A DNA stretch of 64,000 bases from Dyadobacter arcticus (GCF_011762185.1 NZ_JAASQJ010000002.1:310001-374000), one strand, 5' to 3'; counted from the first letter of the stretch, positions 36,331 to 45,696 are shown. Made by a program: numbers and translations. The notes: a model not told the origin generated them from the sequence alone.

Positions 36331-37656
36331 CTACTTGATTTTCAGCTCATTAACCATGCTGCCTACTTTTGCTCCCTGGGTGAGTCCAGTGCTAATGGAT
36401 AATCCGTAGTGGATACCGCCCAGCAGCCGCGACCGGCCCGCTTCCTGGGCATACTCCTGAAATGTATTGTAGGACCGAACGCCAAAGCTCGACGCATAGG
36501 TTACGTCATTAAACTTGTAGCTGGTGCCAAAAAGCTTTTCCAGGACGGCTGCACTGGCTGCCGATATAACACCGTGAGCTGCCGAGTATTCTGGATGGGG
36601 CGGAGTAGGAACGACAGGGTTCCAGGTGGTCTTTTTCAGCACCTTGCGGATGTAGGTAAAAGGTCGAAGCAGATTATAGGCGTACTTTGTTTTGAAGGTG
36701 GAGACGGCTGCGTCGTTAAGGGCAATGCCGTGCAGCGCATAGGCCGCTGCGGCTTTGAACAAGTCCTTATTCGTCGTTTCCAAAAGGTTGGTCAGGATGT
36801 TGGTGGCATGGGCCGGGACGTTCAGATTCCCTGGTATATCAGCCCAAAACCTTGCCGTGATCGTATCCGTTTTGGTGAGCGATTGTGAAGTCGTATATAC
36901 CTCGTTCGCCATCGCGTAGAAAGCGGATCCGGGGTCCTCAGAGTAAGGGGTCGGTGGCCCAGGCTGCGAGATGACTGCACTGTTGGCTATAAACGTCCTT
37001 GTATTACCCCAGCGCGGTAGAATAGGCGCCGCAGTAGGCGTAGGTTCCCACAATCCTAACCCGACCGGGGGCGTATAGGTGGGGTCGGTAACATTTTTAT
37101 AGGCCTGATGGCCTCCATCCGTTTTCGACCACTCAAAGATTGCATCGGCCACCTGCCGACCATAAGTCTCGGCATTCGCTAGTTTGTCAGGACTGGTAGC
37201 GGCCAGAAACTGATTTTTGTAAACCATTTCCAGGGAATCGATGGTTTTCAGGTTGGCAGCCGATGTACTTTCAAAGAACTGTTTTGTAATGCTGGCCATG
37301 GCTGCATTAAGGCTTTCAGGCCAATAATACTGATCGGCACTTTTGCCGGGTGTAAGTGAATTCCCCCCAATCTGGGCCAGCAGTGAGGCACTGCCTTCGA
37401 TGCCGGGCAAAATTGCTTCATACATGGTAATACCAGCATAGCCAAACGACCGGTCTGAAACGACGGAATTGTAACCTGCGGTGCTGCGGGTCAGCCGGAT
37501 ATGCATCTGCATCCAGGCATGGGCTACGTCAGCCGACAATACCGGATCATTTGTTGGGGGGTGGTCCTGGCAGGAAGTTGTCAGCAATAGGCAAACGAGT
37601 AGTCGGGTGGAGGATCGCAAGAAGCGTCTGGTGTGAGTAGATTTGTTCATATACAT
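36331..37656 (-). CDS. Vanadium-dependent haloperoxidase-like lipoprotein (PAP2 superfamily)
   Basis: A 441-residue predicted lipoprotein; the ATG at 37656 gives signal LVCLLLTTSC with Cys29. The C-terminal half has the vanadate/phosphate-binding signature in order: KYAYNLLRP (K-x6-RP), PPHPEYSAAHG (the motif with catalytic His, where PSGH is replaced by SAAH) and GRSRLLGGIHYG (SRxxxGxH). This fits the vanadium haloperoxidase/PAP2 family found in Bacteroidota. Activity could be halide oxidation or phosphatase; sequence alone does not decide. It is flanked by unrelated genes. Confidence 0.88.
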   Translation of the reverse strand: MYMNKSTHTRRFLRSSTRLLVCLLLTTSCQDHPPTNDPVLSADVAHAWMQMHIRLTRSTAGYNSVVSDRSFGYAGITMYEAILPGIEGSASLLAQIGGNSLTPGKSADQYYWPESLNAAMASITKQFFESTSAANLKTIDSLEMVYKNQFLAATSPDKLANAETYGRQVADAIFEWSKTDGGHQAYKNVTDPTYTPPVGLGLWEPTPTAAPILPRWGNTRTFIANSAVISQPGPPTPYSEDPGSAFYAMANEVYTTSQSLTKTDTITARFWADIPGNLNVPAHATNILTNLLETTNKDLFKAAAAYALHGIALNDAAVSTFKTKYAYNLLRPFTYIRKVLKKTTWNPVVPTPPHPEYSAAHGVISAASAAVLEKLFGTSYKFNDVTYASSFGVRSYNTFQEYAQEAGRSRLLGGIHYGLSISTGLTQGAKVGSMVNELKIK

Positions 37657-37882
37657 AGTTGATTTTAGAAGTATGTCGAAAATAGTGCATGCCAGCAGGC
37701 TTTGTTGGCATATTCGACCAAACTGACAACCCACCTGTCAGATCCCGCTTCTTATTTGCCCAATGCCATTCACCGGCGACGAACGGCATTGGGCAACAAA
37801 TATGGATAGTTCGCCTAAAAACCTGAGGACGAATGTATTATTATCCCAAACACTTGTACCTTTTGGTATAAAATAACCGATT

Positions 37883-38974
37883 ATGATGCAATGGTTCGAG
37901 TCAGTTCCTAAAACAGAGGTTCGTGATTGGTTGGGGAGGCATTCGCTGTTCTGGCTGTTTTACGTCGTTTTTTTTACCCTTGTGACCCTGCCCTATAACG
38001 GAAGTTTTGCTAATTGCCTTATTGTGGCCTTATTGTGGCTCCCTTTCAATGCACTCTTTACTTACCTGTTGCTGTACGGGTTACTTCCCCGGCTGCTCCT
38101 GGAACAATACGGCTGGTTTCTATGGGGTCTGATCGCTTACCTGCTGTTGGCCTTAGGCGGTAATTTTCTGTTTCGCGCCTTCATATTAATTCCCTATCAG
38201 TCAGGTATCTGGCTACCATCCCACAACGATACACGGAATGAAATTTTTGCAGTTGGTAGTTTTTTGGGAACGCAGGCTATCGTGGGGATAGCGGCTGGCA
38301 TTAAATTACTACGCCACTCGTATCGATTAGAACAAGCTAACCAACAATTGGCTCACGAGACGCAATTGGTCGAGTTACAGGTGCTTAAAGCCCAGATACA
38401 CCCCCATTTTCTGTTCAATACACTAAATAACCTGTACTTGCTTACCTTAAAGCAATCAGTGCAGGCTTCTGACATTGTTCTGAGGCTATCTGGTTTGTTA
38501 CATTATATGCTTTATGAATGTAATAGGCCCTCAGTAGCGCTTGAGCAGGAGATTAGTTATATAAAGAGCTACATCGAGCTTGAAAAACTACGCTACGGAA
38601 ACCGGTTATCTGTAACGATAATCATCAATAAGGTGGCCGATAACCAGCTGATTGCCCCGTTTCTGCTAATTCCATTGGTTGAGAATGCCTTCAAACATGG
38701 ATCATCTCAGCAAACCGGCCGCGCCTATATTGAGCTAACCGTATCGTTGGTAAATAACCAGTTAGCATTTCGGCTCGAAAATAGCCTCGATAAGTTATTT
38801 GTGCCCAATGTGTATAATACGGTTGGTATTGGTTTGGCCAATGTTCGAAAACGCCTTCAACTCATTTACCCAAATGCACATGAATTGCTGGTTCATTCTG
38901 AATCGGAGCGATTCGTGGTTGAGCTAAATATTGATCTTAATCGCATGTCAGTAGATTTACAAGCAATCCACTAA
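37883..38974 (+). CDS. LytS-type membrane sensor histidine kinase
   Basis: A 363-residue kinase of the LytS/YesM (His_kinase PF06580) type. Four hydrophobic helices fill residues 20-140, with no large sensor domain. The phospho-acceptor motif AQIHPHFLFNTLNNLYLL has His at 173 and 175. The ATPase part carries LIPLVENAFKHGSS (N-box) and a degenerate G-box end, VGIGLANVRKRLQLIY. It is followed after 4 bp by a related gene lacking the catalytic residues and then by a LytTR regulator, giving a three-gene operon. It is probably the active partner of a kinase-pseudokinase pair. Confidence 0.92.
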   Translation: MMQWFESVPKTEVRDWLGRHSLFWLFYVVFFTLVTLPYNGSFANCLIVALLWLPFNALFTYLLLYGLLPRLLLEQYGWFLWGLIAYLLLALGGNFLFRAFILIPYQSGIWLPSHNDTRNEIFAVGSFLGTQAIVGIAAGIKLLRHSYRLEQANQQLAHETQLVELQVLKAQIHPHFLFNTLNNLYLLTLKQSVQASDIVLRLSGLLHYMLYECNRPSVALEQEISYIKSYIELEKLRYGNRLSVTIIINKVADNQLIAPFLLIPLVENAFKHGSSQQTGRAYIELTVSLVNNQLAFRLENSLDKLFVPNVYNTVGIGLANVRKRLQLIYPNAHELLVHSESERFVVELNIDLNRMSVDLQAIH

Positions 38975-38978
38975 TAAT

Positions 38979-40166
38979 ATGTCAATCCATCTGCCTACCA
39001 ACCGGATTGTCCGTCACCTGCTTTTTTGGACACTTGTTTATTTGTTCTTCTTTGGACTTCAGGTAGTCATTCCTCTACTTTTGTTCGGAAGGCTCCTTAC
39101 CGATGTAAGTACAGATTGGGTCATGCGTTGGGAAAATTACCTCTTGATTCACTTGCCGATAATGCTCTTCTACAGCTACTCCGTTGCGTATAAAATGGTT
39201 CCTCTTGTGTTAAAACGACAATATACCCGTTTCTCGCTGCATTTAGCATTGGTAGTGATATTGACCTGGCTTTTGTTTGGTGTGCTCAGACTCAGTTATG
39301 TTGCCATACCAACCCTCATGAAACAGCCAGCGCGGTTATGGTATGCAACCCTAACACAAATTTTATCCCATAATCTTTTCCTACTCGATTTTATTGCAAG
39401 CCCTTTTTTTCGAATCAACATAGCCGCAGGACTGATGGTTAGTATCAAACTTTTTAAGCAGTGGCGGCAGAAACAGCAGGAAAACCAGTTGTTCGAACGC
39501 GAAAAATTACAGAATGAGCTCCAACTCCTCAAACTGCAACTAAACCCAAACTTCCTGTTCGGTTTCCTGCGTGCCTTGTACGCCCTCACGCAACAACAGT
39601 CTACACTGGCGCCGGAAGCTGTGCTAAAATTCGCCCATTTCCTGCGCTACGTCCTCTACGAAAGCCAGGCCAACCAGATGCCTCTTGTCAGAGAAATAGA
39701 AATTATTGACCACTATGTGTCGCTGCAACGATCCATTCACCCGGCGGGATTGGAAGTATCATTATCTGTTCGGGGCAATCCAGGTATTCGGACGGTGGCA
39801 CCCCTGTTACTATTTCAAATCGTTGAACATGCCTTTCGCGATCTGTCCGCTAGTCGGCCCAACCTGGAAACCGACGAACCGGCCTGGGTAAGCATCGACT
39901 TAGCCATGACCGAAGTATGGATAACTTTGAAAGTCATTGACGGGCAGTCGGTCAACCTGACCGATAACTCAAAACAACTTGCTGATTTACAGAAACAATT
40001 GTACTTTTATTATGCCGATAGTTATGAATTCCAAGTACAAGCAGAGCCTGACGCTTACATTGTTACGCTAAGCCTGCCCTTCGTTAGATCAACTGCATCG
40101 TCAGCTGGTCGATTGGAAAATTCTCAATCCTCACTCAATTATGAAATTACGCTGCCTGATCGTTGA
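38979..40166 (+). CDS. LytS-type pseudokinase (His and N-box Asn replaced)
   Basis: A 395-residue paralogue of the kinase before it, with four or five membrane helices (about 13-160) and a His_kinase-like domain. At the phospho-acceptor site, where the neighbour has IHPHFLFNTLN, this protein reads LNPNFLFGFLR (Asn189, Asn191), so both histidines are replaced. In the ATP-binding N-box, LVENAFKHG is replaced by IVEHAFRDL, losing the Mg-binding Asn. It should be unable to phosphorylate itself. It probably modulates the intact kinase by heterodimerising. The gene overlaps the next one, the LytTR regulator, by 26 bp. Confidence 0.88.
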   Translation: MSIHLPTNRIVRHLLFWTLVYLFFFGLQVVIPLLLFGRLLTDVSTDWVMRWENYLLIHLPIMLFYSYSVAYKMVPLVLKRQYTRFSLHLALVVILTWLLFGVLRLSYVAIPTLMKQPARLWYATLTQILSHNLFLLDFIASPFFRINIAAGLMVSIKLFKQWRQKQQENQLFEREKLQNELQLLKLQLNPNFLFGFLRALYALTQQQSTLAPEAVLKFAHFLRYVLYESQANQMPLVREIEIIDHYVSLQRSIHPAGLEVSLSVRGNPGIRTVAPLLLFQIVEHAFRDLSASRPNLETDEPAWVSIDLAMTEVWITLKVIDGQSVNLTDNSKQLADLQKQLYFYYADSYEFQVQAEPDAYIVTLSLPFVRSTASSAGRLENSQSSLNYEITLPDR

Positions 40167-40866
40167 CGACGAACCACCCGCTTCGGATGTGCTGGAACTT
40201 TACATCGAATCGGTGGAAGGCTTAGCCCTAGCCGCCCGCTGCGAAAATGCTGTGCAAGCCTTTCAGGTACTCCAGCAGCAACCCATTGACCTGATGTTTT
40301 TGGACATTACAATGCCTAAGTTGATCGGGACCGATTTTCTGCGAACGCTTCGGAATCCGCCCCCAGTCATCATCACCACCGCTTACCGTGAGTATGCACT
40401 CGATGGATATGAGTTAGACGTATTGGATTATCTGCTCAAGCCCATTCCATTCGACCGGTTTCTACGGGCTGTCGGCAAAGTGCTGAAAACAACTGATAAT
40501 CCGGTTTTGGCACCGCTTCCAGAAAAAGCACCCGTTCGGTATACCGAAGCCGGTTTTCTCTTCTTCCGGGCCGACCGCAAATTGGTGAAGGTACTCACCA
40601 GCGACATCCTCTATATCGAAAGTCTGAAAGATTACATTCAAATTATTACCATTGGCAGTAAGCCATTGGTAGTCAAGCAAACGATGAGTGCCGTCGAAGC
40701 CATGTTGCCGACTGATCAGTTTGTACGGGTCCATCGGTCATATATCGCAGCGATATCTCGCGTCACCACCTACACACCCCGCCATATCGACGTCGCCGGA
40801 CAGGAATTACCCATCGGCCGACTGTATCAAAAAGAAGTAGAACGGATACTACATGTTTCCTGGTAA
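40141..40866 (+). CDS. LytTR-type response regulator
   Basis: A 241-residue regulator. Receiver 3-118 with acidic DDE near 9-11, phospho-acceptor Asp55 in MFLDITMPKLIGTDFL, ITTAYREYALDGYELDVLDYLLKPI (Thr and Lys in place). The LytTR domain (about 138-240) shows ILYIESLKDYIQIIT and FVRVHRSYIAAISRV. Its start lies inside the end of the pseudokinase gene, showing tight coupling. This is the output of the LytS pair; target genes are unknown. Confidence 0.94.
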   Translation: MKLRCLIVDDEPPASDVLELYIESVEGLALAARCENAVQAFQVLQQQPIDLMFLDITMPKLIGTDFLRTLRNPPPVIITTAYREYALDGYELDVLDYLLKPIPFDRFLRAVGKVLKTTDNPVLAPLPEKAPVRYTEAGFLFFRADRKLVKVLTSDILYIESLKDYIQIITIGSKPLVVKQTMSAVEAMLPTDQFVRVHRSYIAAISRVTTYTPRHIDVAGQELPIGRLYQKEVERILHVSW

Positions 40867-40943
40867 ATTGTAAGCAATTGTACCAGCCCGACTTTGATGG
40901 CACTATTTTTTAATATGCCGAGATTCATCGATCTGACATTATC

Positions 40944-41366
40944 ATGGATAAAAGCGGCACAATTATCGTTATTGAGGATGACCCAGATGACCAGCACGTA
41001 TTGGAAGAGGCTTTTAACGAATTAGGGTATCTGAATAAAAGGATTTACTTTCTGGACGGGCTATCTGCGCTTGACTATCTTTATACAACGCAGGACCCGC
41101 CTTTCCTCATTATTTCAGATATAAATCTTCCCATGTTAAACGGGCTGGAACTTAGAAGGAAGGTTCAGACCGATGCAGAACTCAGCCTTAAATGTATCCC
41201 TTACATTTACTTTACCACGGCAATTAATAAGCAGATCGTTATCGATGCATATAGCACATCTGCGCAGGGCTTTTTCGTTAAGCCCAGTGGATTTGAAGAA
41301 ATAAAGGAAACAATCAAGTTAATGGTGGACTATTGGAAAAGGTGTGCCGCTCCAAATAATTTCTAA
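40944..41366 (+). CDS. Single-domain response regulator (receiver only)
   Basis: A 140-residue stand-alone receiver. Acidic residues EDDPDD at 11-16, phospho-acceptor Asp59 in LIISDINLPMLNGLELR, Thr in YFTTAINKQIVIDAYS and Lys in GFFVKPSGFEEIKE are all in place. The DPDDQHVLEEAF start matches the Rcp1-like class that serves phytochrome or other soluble kinases. It lies 77 bp after the LytTR gene and could be co-transcribed with it. It probably shuttles phosphate or acts on a protein target, as it has no output domain. Confidence 0.92.
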   Translation: MDKSGTIIVIEDDPDDQHVLEEAFNELGYLNKRIYFLDGLSALDYLYTTQDPPFLIISDINLPMLNGLELRRKVQTDAELSLKCIPYIYFTTAINKQIVIDAYSTSAQGFFVKPSGFEEIKETIKLMVDYWKRCAAPNNF

Positions 41367-41380
41367 ATGGGCTTAACAAA

Positions 41381-41413
41381 AAAGAAGCTGCCCCGTAAAA
41401 GGGCAGCTTCTTT
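41381..41413. terminator. Bidirectional rho-independent terminator
   Basis: Perfect 13-bp inverted repeat AAAGAAGCTGCCC (41381-41393) and GGGCAGCTTCTTT (41401-41413), with a 7-nt loop. It lies between the convergent receiver gene and the DUF2383 gene, with A and T tracts suited to both directions. Confidence 0.9.
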
Positions 41414-41428
41414 ATAGGCACTTGTAGA

Positions 41429-41884
41429 TCAGGCTTTGGCGAAATCTCTTAAAGCTTTGATCTTGTCATGTGCAGCATTGATTCCCTGAGCCTGGCTGCT
41501 TACTATTTCCTGTACATCCAAAGCAAGATCATTGCTGCTCAAAGCATCCTGATAGGCTTTTTTGATGGCATCCTCGCCACGTTCGGCTTCGGACAAAATG
41601 CTCGCACGGTCACTTCCGCCAAACAATGATTTTACGTCGATCCAGGCGCGGTGCAAGGCACCACTTACACTTTTGTCAGTTTCCAAATGCGGTGCAGACC
41701 CCGCTAGTGCGGATAGTTCCTGCACGTTTTTACTGCTTTGTTGCGCATATTCCTCAAAGAGTACCTTTAAGTCGATATTCTCATCATTGATATCTGCAAT
41801 TGCTTTCTCAAAACCGGCTACACGGTCATTATTAATTTCAATCAGATCATTGATTACTCCTGATCCACTTTCTGTAGTTGACAT
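41429..41884 (-). CDS. DUF2383 (PA2169-type) four-helix-bundle protein
   Basis: A 151-residue soluble protein of the ferritin-like DUF2383 family. Characteristic text is VINDLIEINNDRVAGFEKAIADI near the start, the central SVSGALHRAWIDVKSLFGGSDRASILSEAERGEDAIKKAYQDAL and a final helix HDKIKALRDF. The family is often linked to stress or stationary phase in bacteria, but the biochemical role is unknown. It is a single gene ending at a shared terminator with the receiver gene. Confidence 0.93.
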   Translation of the reverse strand: MSTTESGSGVINDLIEINNDRVAGFEKAIADINDENIDLKVLFEEYAQQSSKNVQELSALAGSAPHLETDKSVSGALHRAWIDVKSLFGGSDRASILSEAERGEDAIKKAYQDALSSNDLALDVQEIVSSQAQGINAAHDKIKALRDFAKA

Positions 41885-41915
41885 ATTGATTTCTGGTTTG
41901 TTTGAATTAATTCTT

Positions 41916-42068
41916 TACGAATACCGTGCCAGAAAGCTATTCCTTCTGCTCATCCCGCTGCTTATCGTGGTACAAAAAGGCATCATCGAGCGCGAAGAAG
42001 CGTATTTGACCCGCAAATTTGGCAACGACTACATGAGTTACCAACCCCAGGTGCGCCGCTGGTTTTAA
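41916..42068 (+). pseudogene. C-terminal remnant of an isoprenylcysteine methyltransferase-like gene
   Basis: Fifty codons and a TAA with no start codon in a suitable place. The end reads GIIEREEAYLTRKFGNDYMS and then QVRRWF, which is the conserved C-terminus of ICMT/PEMT-like membrane methyltransferases (REExYLxxKFGxxYxxYxxxVRRW). A hydrophobic helix (LFLLLIPLLIVV) precedes it. The SAM-binding and N-terminal helices are absent, and the fragment begins within about 30 bp of the divergent DUF2383 start. It is a truncated, non-functional gene. Confidence 0.75.
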
Positions 42069-42277
42069 GGTGCGCTGTTGTGCCGGATTATAAAGACGCA
42101 AGCACCATCAGACTTTCAACTTTGATATGCGCGGGGTAATTGGGTGGAGGATTATCAGTAAGATTACGAATACCTGAGCGTTTCCAATTCGAGACAAAAT
42201 GTAATTATTAACGTAAACGAATTGTTAGCCAAAAGGCAGGCGATCCAAAAGGCTGCTTTACTCAAACAAAAATCATT

Positions 42278-43375
42278 ATGGCGAATAAAGTAAAACAAAT
42301 ACATGATTTCGGTCAAAGCATCTGGCTGGATTTTATCGATCGTAAAATCATCTTTTCAGGTGAATTGAAAAGACTGGTTGAAGAAGATGGCGTGCGGGGC
42401 GTAACTTCTAATCCCGCCATTTTTGAAAAAGCAATCAGCAGCAGCGCCGATTATGATGCAGACATCACCGAATTGTCGAAAAGTGATAAAACCGACGAGG
42501 AAATATTCTTCGGTCTGGCTATTGCAGACATTAAGTTAGCCTGTGACTTGCTAAGGCCGGTTTATGATCAGGATGTTGTTGGTGCAGACGGTTATGTAAG
42601 TCTTGAAGTTTCCCCTTTCCTGGCGCTCGATACGGAGGGTACTATTAGCCAGGCGCGTGAGCTTTGGAAAGCGGTTGATAAAAAAAATGTGATGATCAAA
42701 ATTCCAGGCACCCAACCTGGACTGGCAGCGATCCGGGAAGCAATAAGTGACGGGATCAATATTAATGTAACCCTGCTTTTTGGTCTCGAACGTTATGAAG
42801 CTGTTACAGAAGCTTATATCTCCGGTTTGGAACAAAGAGCAGCAAATGGTCTGCCGGTCAACCATATTGCTTCTGTTGCCAGTTTCTTCCTGAGCCGCAT
42901 TGATGTTTTGGTGGACCCGCTTTTGGATGCAAATGGACTTGGTGACCTGAAAGGCGAAGTAGCAATTGCCTCTGCCAAAAAGGCTTATGCGATATACAAA
43001 CGCGTATTTAGCACCGATCGCTGGAAAATACTGGCAGAAAAAGGGGCTGTCCCGCAACGTTTGTTATGGGCAAGTACCAGCAGCAAAAATCCCGCCTTTA
43101 AGGATACAAAATACGTAGAAGCGCTAATCGGACCAGATACCGTCAACACGATCCCCATGGATACATTGGAAGCCTTTCGTGATCACGGCGATCCTGCAAG
43201 CCGATTGGAAGACGATCTGGATACTGCAACCCAAGTCATGGAAAAGATCAAGGCTGCCGGAATCGACATTGATGCAATCACCGAACAACTGGAACAGGAA
43301 GGGATTGATAAGTTCAACAAACCCTTCCAGAAATTGCTGGAAGCGATTGCAGAACAAAAAACAAAAATCAGCTAA
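42278..43375 (+). CDS. tal: Transaldolase
   Basis: Transaldolase of the long bacterial type, 365 residues, of the non-oxidative pentose phosphate pathway. It moves a dihydroxyacetone unit between sedoheptulose-7-phosphate and glyceraldehyde-3-phosphate. Visible signatures: GVTSNPAIFEKAI near residue 40, YVSLEVSPFLALDTEGTI near 105 and the Schiff-base lysine region NVMIKIPGTQPGLAAI near 137, then GININVTLLFGLERYE. It is complete and stands alone. It converges with the M13 peptidase gene with only 7 bp between stops. Confidence 0.96.
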   Translation: MANKVKQIHDFGQSIWLDFIDRKIIFSGELKRLVEEDGVRGVTSNPAIFEKAISSSADYDADITELSKSDKTDEEIFFGLAIADIKLACDLLRPVYDQDVVGADGYVSLEVSPFLALDTEGTISQARELWKAVDKKNVMIKIPGTQPGLAAIREAISDGININVTLLFGLERYEAVTEAYISGLEQRAANGLPVNHIASVASFFLSRIDVLVDPLLDANGLGDLKGEVAIASAKKAYAIYKRVFSTDRWKILAEKGAVPQRLLWASTSSKNPAFKDTKYVEALIGPDTVNTIPMDTLEAFRDHGDPASRLEDDLDTATQVMEKIKAAGIDIDAITEQLEQEGIDKFNKPFQKLLEAIAEQKTKIS

Positions 43376-43382
43376 ACATTCT

Positions 43383-45401
43383 TCACCAGACAGTGATCCT
43401 GTCCTTTTCAGGTTTAAACATTTTATCACCTGGCTGAATATTAAACGCTTTGTAAAAAGGCGTGAAGTTCATCAACGGTCCGTTCACCCGCCACTTCGCT
43501 GGCGAGTGCGGATTGGTATTGACATACATATTCATGTACGCATCCCTTGTTTTAACACGCCATATTCTGGCTATCGATATAAAGAACCGTTGATCGGGGG
43601 TAAATCCGTCCAGTTTTGTTGTGCTCTTGCCTTGCTCGGTCAGCTTGAATGCATCATACGCAATGGCAACGCCAGCAATATCGGCCGTATTTTCCCCCAC
43701 GGTTAATGCACCTTTGATATGCAGCGAATCCAATACGGTAAACTTGCTGTATTGGTCAATCACCTGCTGTGTCCTCGATTTGAATTTGGCATAATCCGTC
43801 TTTGTCCACCAGTCTGTTACATTGCCGAATTTATCGTATTGGGCACCCTGATCGTCAAAAGAATGCGTGATCTCGTGACCAATCACCATGCCAATGCCGC
43901 CATAATTCAGTGCATCATCCGCATTCACATCAAAATAGGGAGGTTGAAGGATACCGGCCGGGAAAACAATTTCATTGAGCGGAGGATTGTTGTAGGCCGT
44001 CACAGTGGGAGGTGTCGTGTGCCATTCGGACCGGTCAACAGGTTTTCCCAATTTATTTAGGTTAGAGAGAAAACGATGATTGTTAGCCGACAACCGGTTT
44101 TCAAAGTAAGTATCTCTTTTCACCACAACCTGCGAATAATCGCGCCATTTATCCGGGTAACCGATTTTTTGCGTAAATGCGTGTAATTTGTCTTTGGCTT
44201 TTGCTTTGGTAGAATCACTCATCCAATCCAGGCGGTCAATGCGGGCTTCAAACGCTTTTTTAAGATTATCTACCAAAACGGCCATCCGTTTTTTTGCAGA
44301 TTCGGGAAAATACTTTTTTACATATAACTGCGCCAGGGCATCTCCAAGAGACTGATCGACGGCTTGCGTCATTTCCTCAGCCCGTGTTTGCCTGACTGCC
44401 TGCCCGGTCAGAATTTTTGAATAGGCAAAAGACGCATCTACAAACGGCTGACTTAAAAAATTTGAATAATTGGTCAGCGCATGCGCTTTTAAATAGATTT
44501 TCCAATCAGCAAGGGAAACCGAATCTAACATGGCATTCAGTTTGTCGTAATAAGCCAGTTGCCCAATATTGACTGAGTCAACTTTTGCACCTAGATTATC
44601 CAATAATGCTGCCCAATGCAATGCAGGCTGTTTTGTTGAAAGCGCTGCGACAGCTAGTTTATTGTAATTTGCTTTTACGTCCCTGAGCTCAACATTTGTT
44701 TTGTGGGCAGATGCGAATTGTTTCTCAATGTCATAGGTCACTGTTGCGTTCTTTCGCGCTGCTGCTGCATCCGTCCCTGTCAACTCAAATAACCGGGTAA
44801 GGTAGTTTTGATAAGCTTTTTGAATCGCCAGGGTTGATGAATCAGTTTTGAAGTAATAATCCCTTTCCGGAAGTCCAATGCCGGTTTGGGAAAACTGGGC
44901 AATCGTGACGGTACTGTGTTTGTCATCCGGACCGACATATAGGTCAATAATAGAACCATTTCCGGCCTTTTGCTCGTCAGTTACCGACTTCAATAGAGAG
45001 GCAACATCGGTTATACCGTCGATGCGGGCGAGCAGGGGTTTGAGCGGTTCGTGTCCGCGTTTGTTAATGGTGGCAGTATCCATGCCTGAGGCATAAAAAT
45101 CACCTACTTTTTGCTCAATGCTCCCCGCCGGGCTCTGGCTAGCCGAAATGCTGTCCAAAATCCCCTTCAACCGTGTGCGCTGCGGGTAATTCAGGAAGGA
45201 ATAAGACCCCACGCCGGTTTGACTGTCCGGTATGCGGATGGAATCGTACCAAATACCATTGGCATACTTAAAAAAATCATCTCCGGGCTTTTTGGAAGCA
45301 TCTATTCCGGTGATGACTACCCGTTTTGCAGTCTGAGCATACGTTTGCTGATAAGTGCCAGCCACCAACATTGCCAATAAGAAAAAGACAAATGGTTTCA
45401 T
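43383..45401 (-). CDS. M13 family zinc metallopeptidase (neprilysin/PepO type), exported
   Basis: A 672-residue exported metallopeptidase. The ATG at 45401 gives a signal peptide ending near TYAQ (about residue 23). The N-terminal M13 domain starts with DASKKPGDDFFKYANGIWYD. The catalytic domain has VIGHEITHSFDDQGAQYDKFGN with zinc ligands His509 and His513 and catalytic Glu510, and the third ligand Glu in LTVGENTADIAG. The substrate-binding NAYY-type motif reads VTAYNNP here. It ends in DKMFKPEKDRITVW, the usual CxxW-like end without Cys. Likely a periplasmic or surface oligopeptidase. Confidence 0.94.
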   Translation of the reverse strand: MKPFVFFLLAMLVAGTYQQTYAQTAKRVVITGIDASKKPGDDFFKYANGIWYDSIRIPDSQTGVGSYSFLNYPQRTRLKGILDSISASQSPAGSIEQKVGDFYASGMDTATINKRGHEPLKPLLARIDGITDVASLLKSVTDEQKAGNGSIIDLYVGPDDKHSTVTIAQFSQTGIGLPERDYYFKTDSSTLAIQKAYQNYLTRLFELTGTDAAAARKNATVTYDIEKQFASAHKTNVELRDVKANYNKLAVAALSTKQPALHWAALLDNLGAKVDSVNIGQLAYYDKLNAMLDSVSLADWKIYLKAHALTNYSNFLSQPFVDASFAYSKILTGQAVRQTRAEEMTQAVDQSLGDALAQLYVKKYFPESAKKRMAVLVDNLKKAFEARIDRLDWMSDSTKAKAKDKLHAFTQKIGYPDKWRDYSQVVVKRDTYFENRLSANNHRFLSNLNKLGKPVDRSEWHTTPPTVTAYNNPPLNEIVFPAGILQPPYFDVNADDALNYGGIGMVIGHEITHSFDDQGAQYDKFGNVTDWWTKTDYAKFKSRTQQVIDQYSKFTVLDSLHIKGALTVGENTADIAGVAIAYDAFKLTEQGKSTTKLDGFTPDQRFFISIARIWRVKTRDAYMNMYVNTNPHSPAKWRVNGPLMNFTPFYKAFNIQPGDKMFKPEKDRITVW

Positions 45402-45696
45402 AAATTGATAGGTAAGATAGAATTTCGGCGGAAGGATTTTCCTACAAATCAAAAATGGTTTAATTTAAATTGATTTGAAATGGTTGATAGGTAATAAATA
45501 ATTTATCCGAGCTGAAAGGCTGCCTTCAAAAGCTGCCTAATTTTTTATTCATATTAAACCGGCGAACACTTGCGGCCAAAATTGTCCGAAATCGTACATG
45601 AATAGGCGATAAAAGGCGCTTTTGCATATCCCAGTGCATTTTGGCAATGATGGTATGATAGTTGAGAGATTCAGGTGCAACAAATCCTAACTGATC
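45402..45696. other. 295-bp divergent intergenic region
   Basis: It holds the promoters of the M13 peptidase (minus) and the DUF2807 gene (plus). The 11-mer TTGATAGGTAA occurs twice, at 45405 and 45484, about 80 bp apart, in the half nearer the peptidase gene. No ORF or terminator is evident. Confidence 0.4.
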
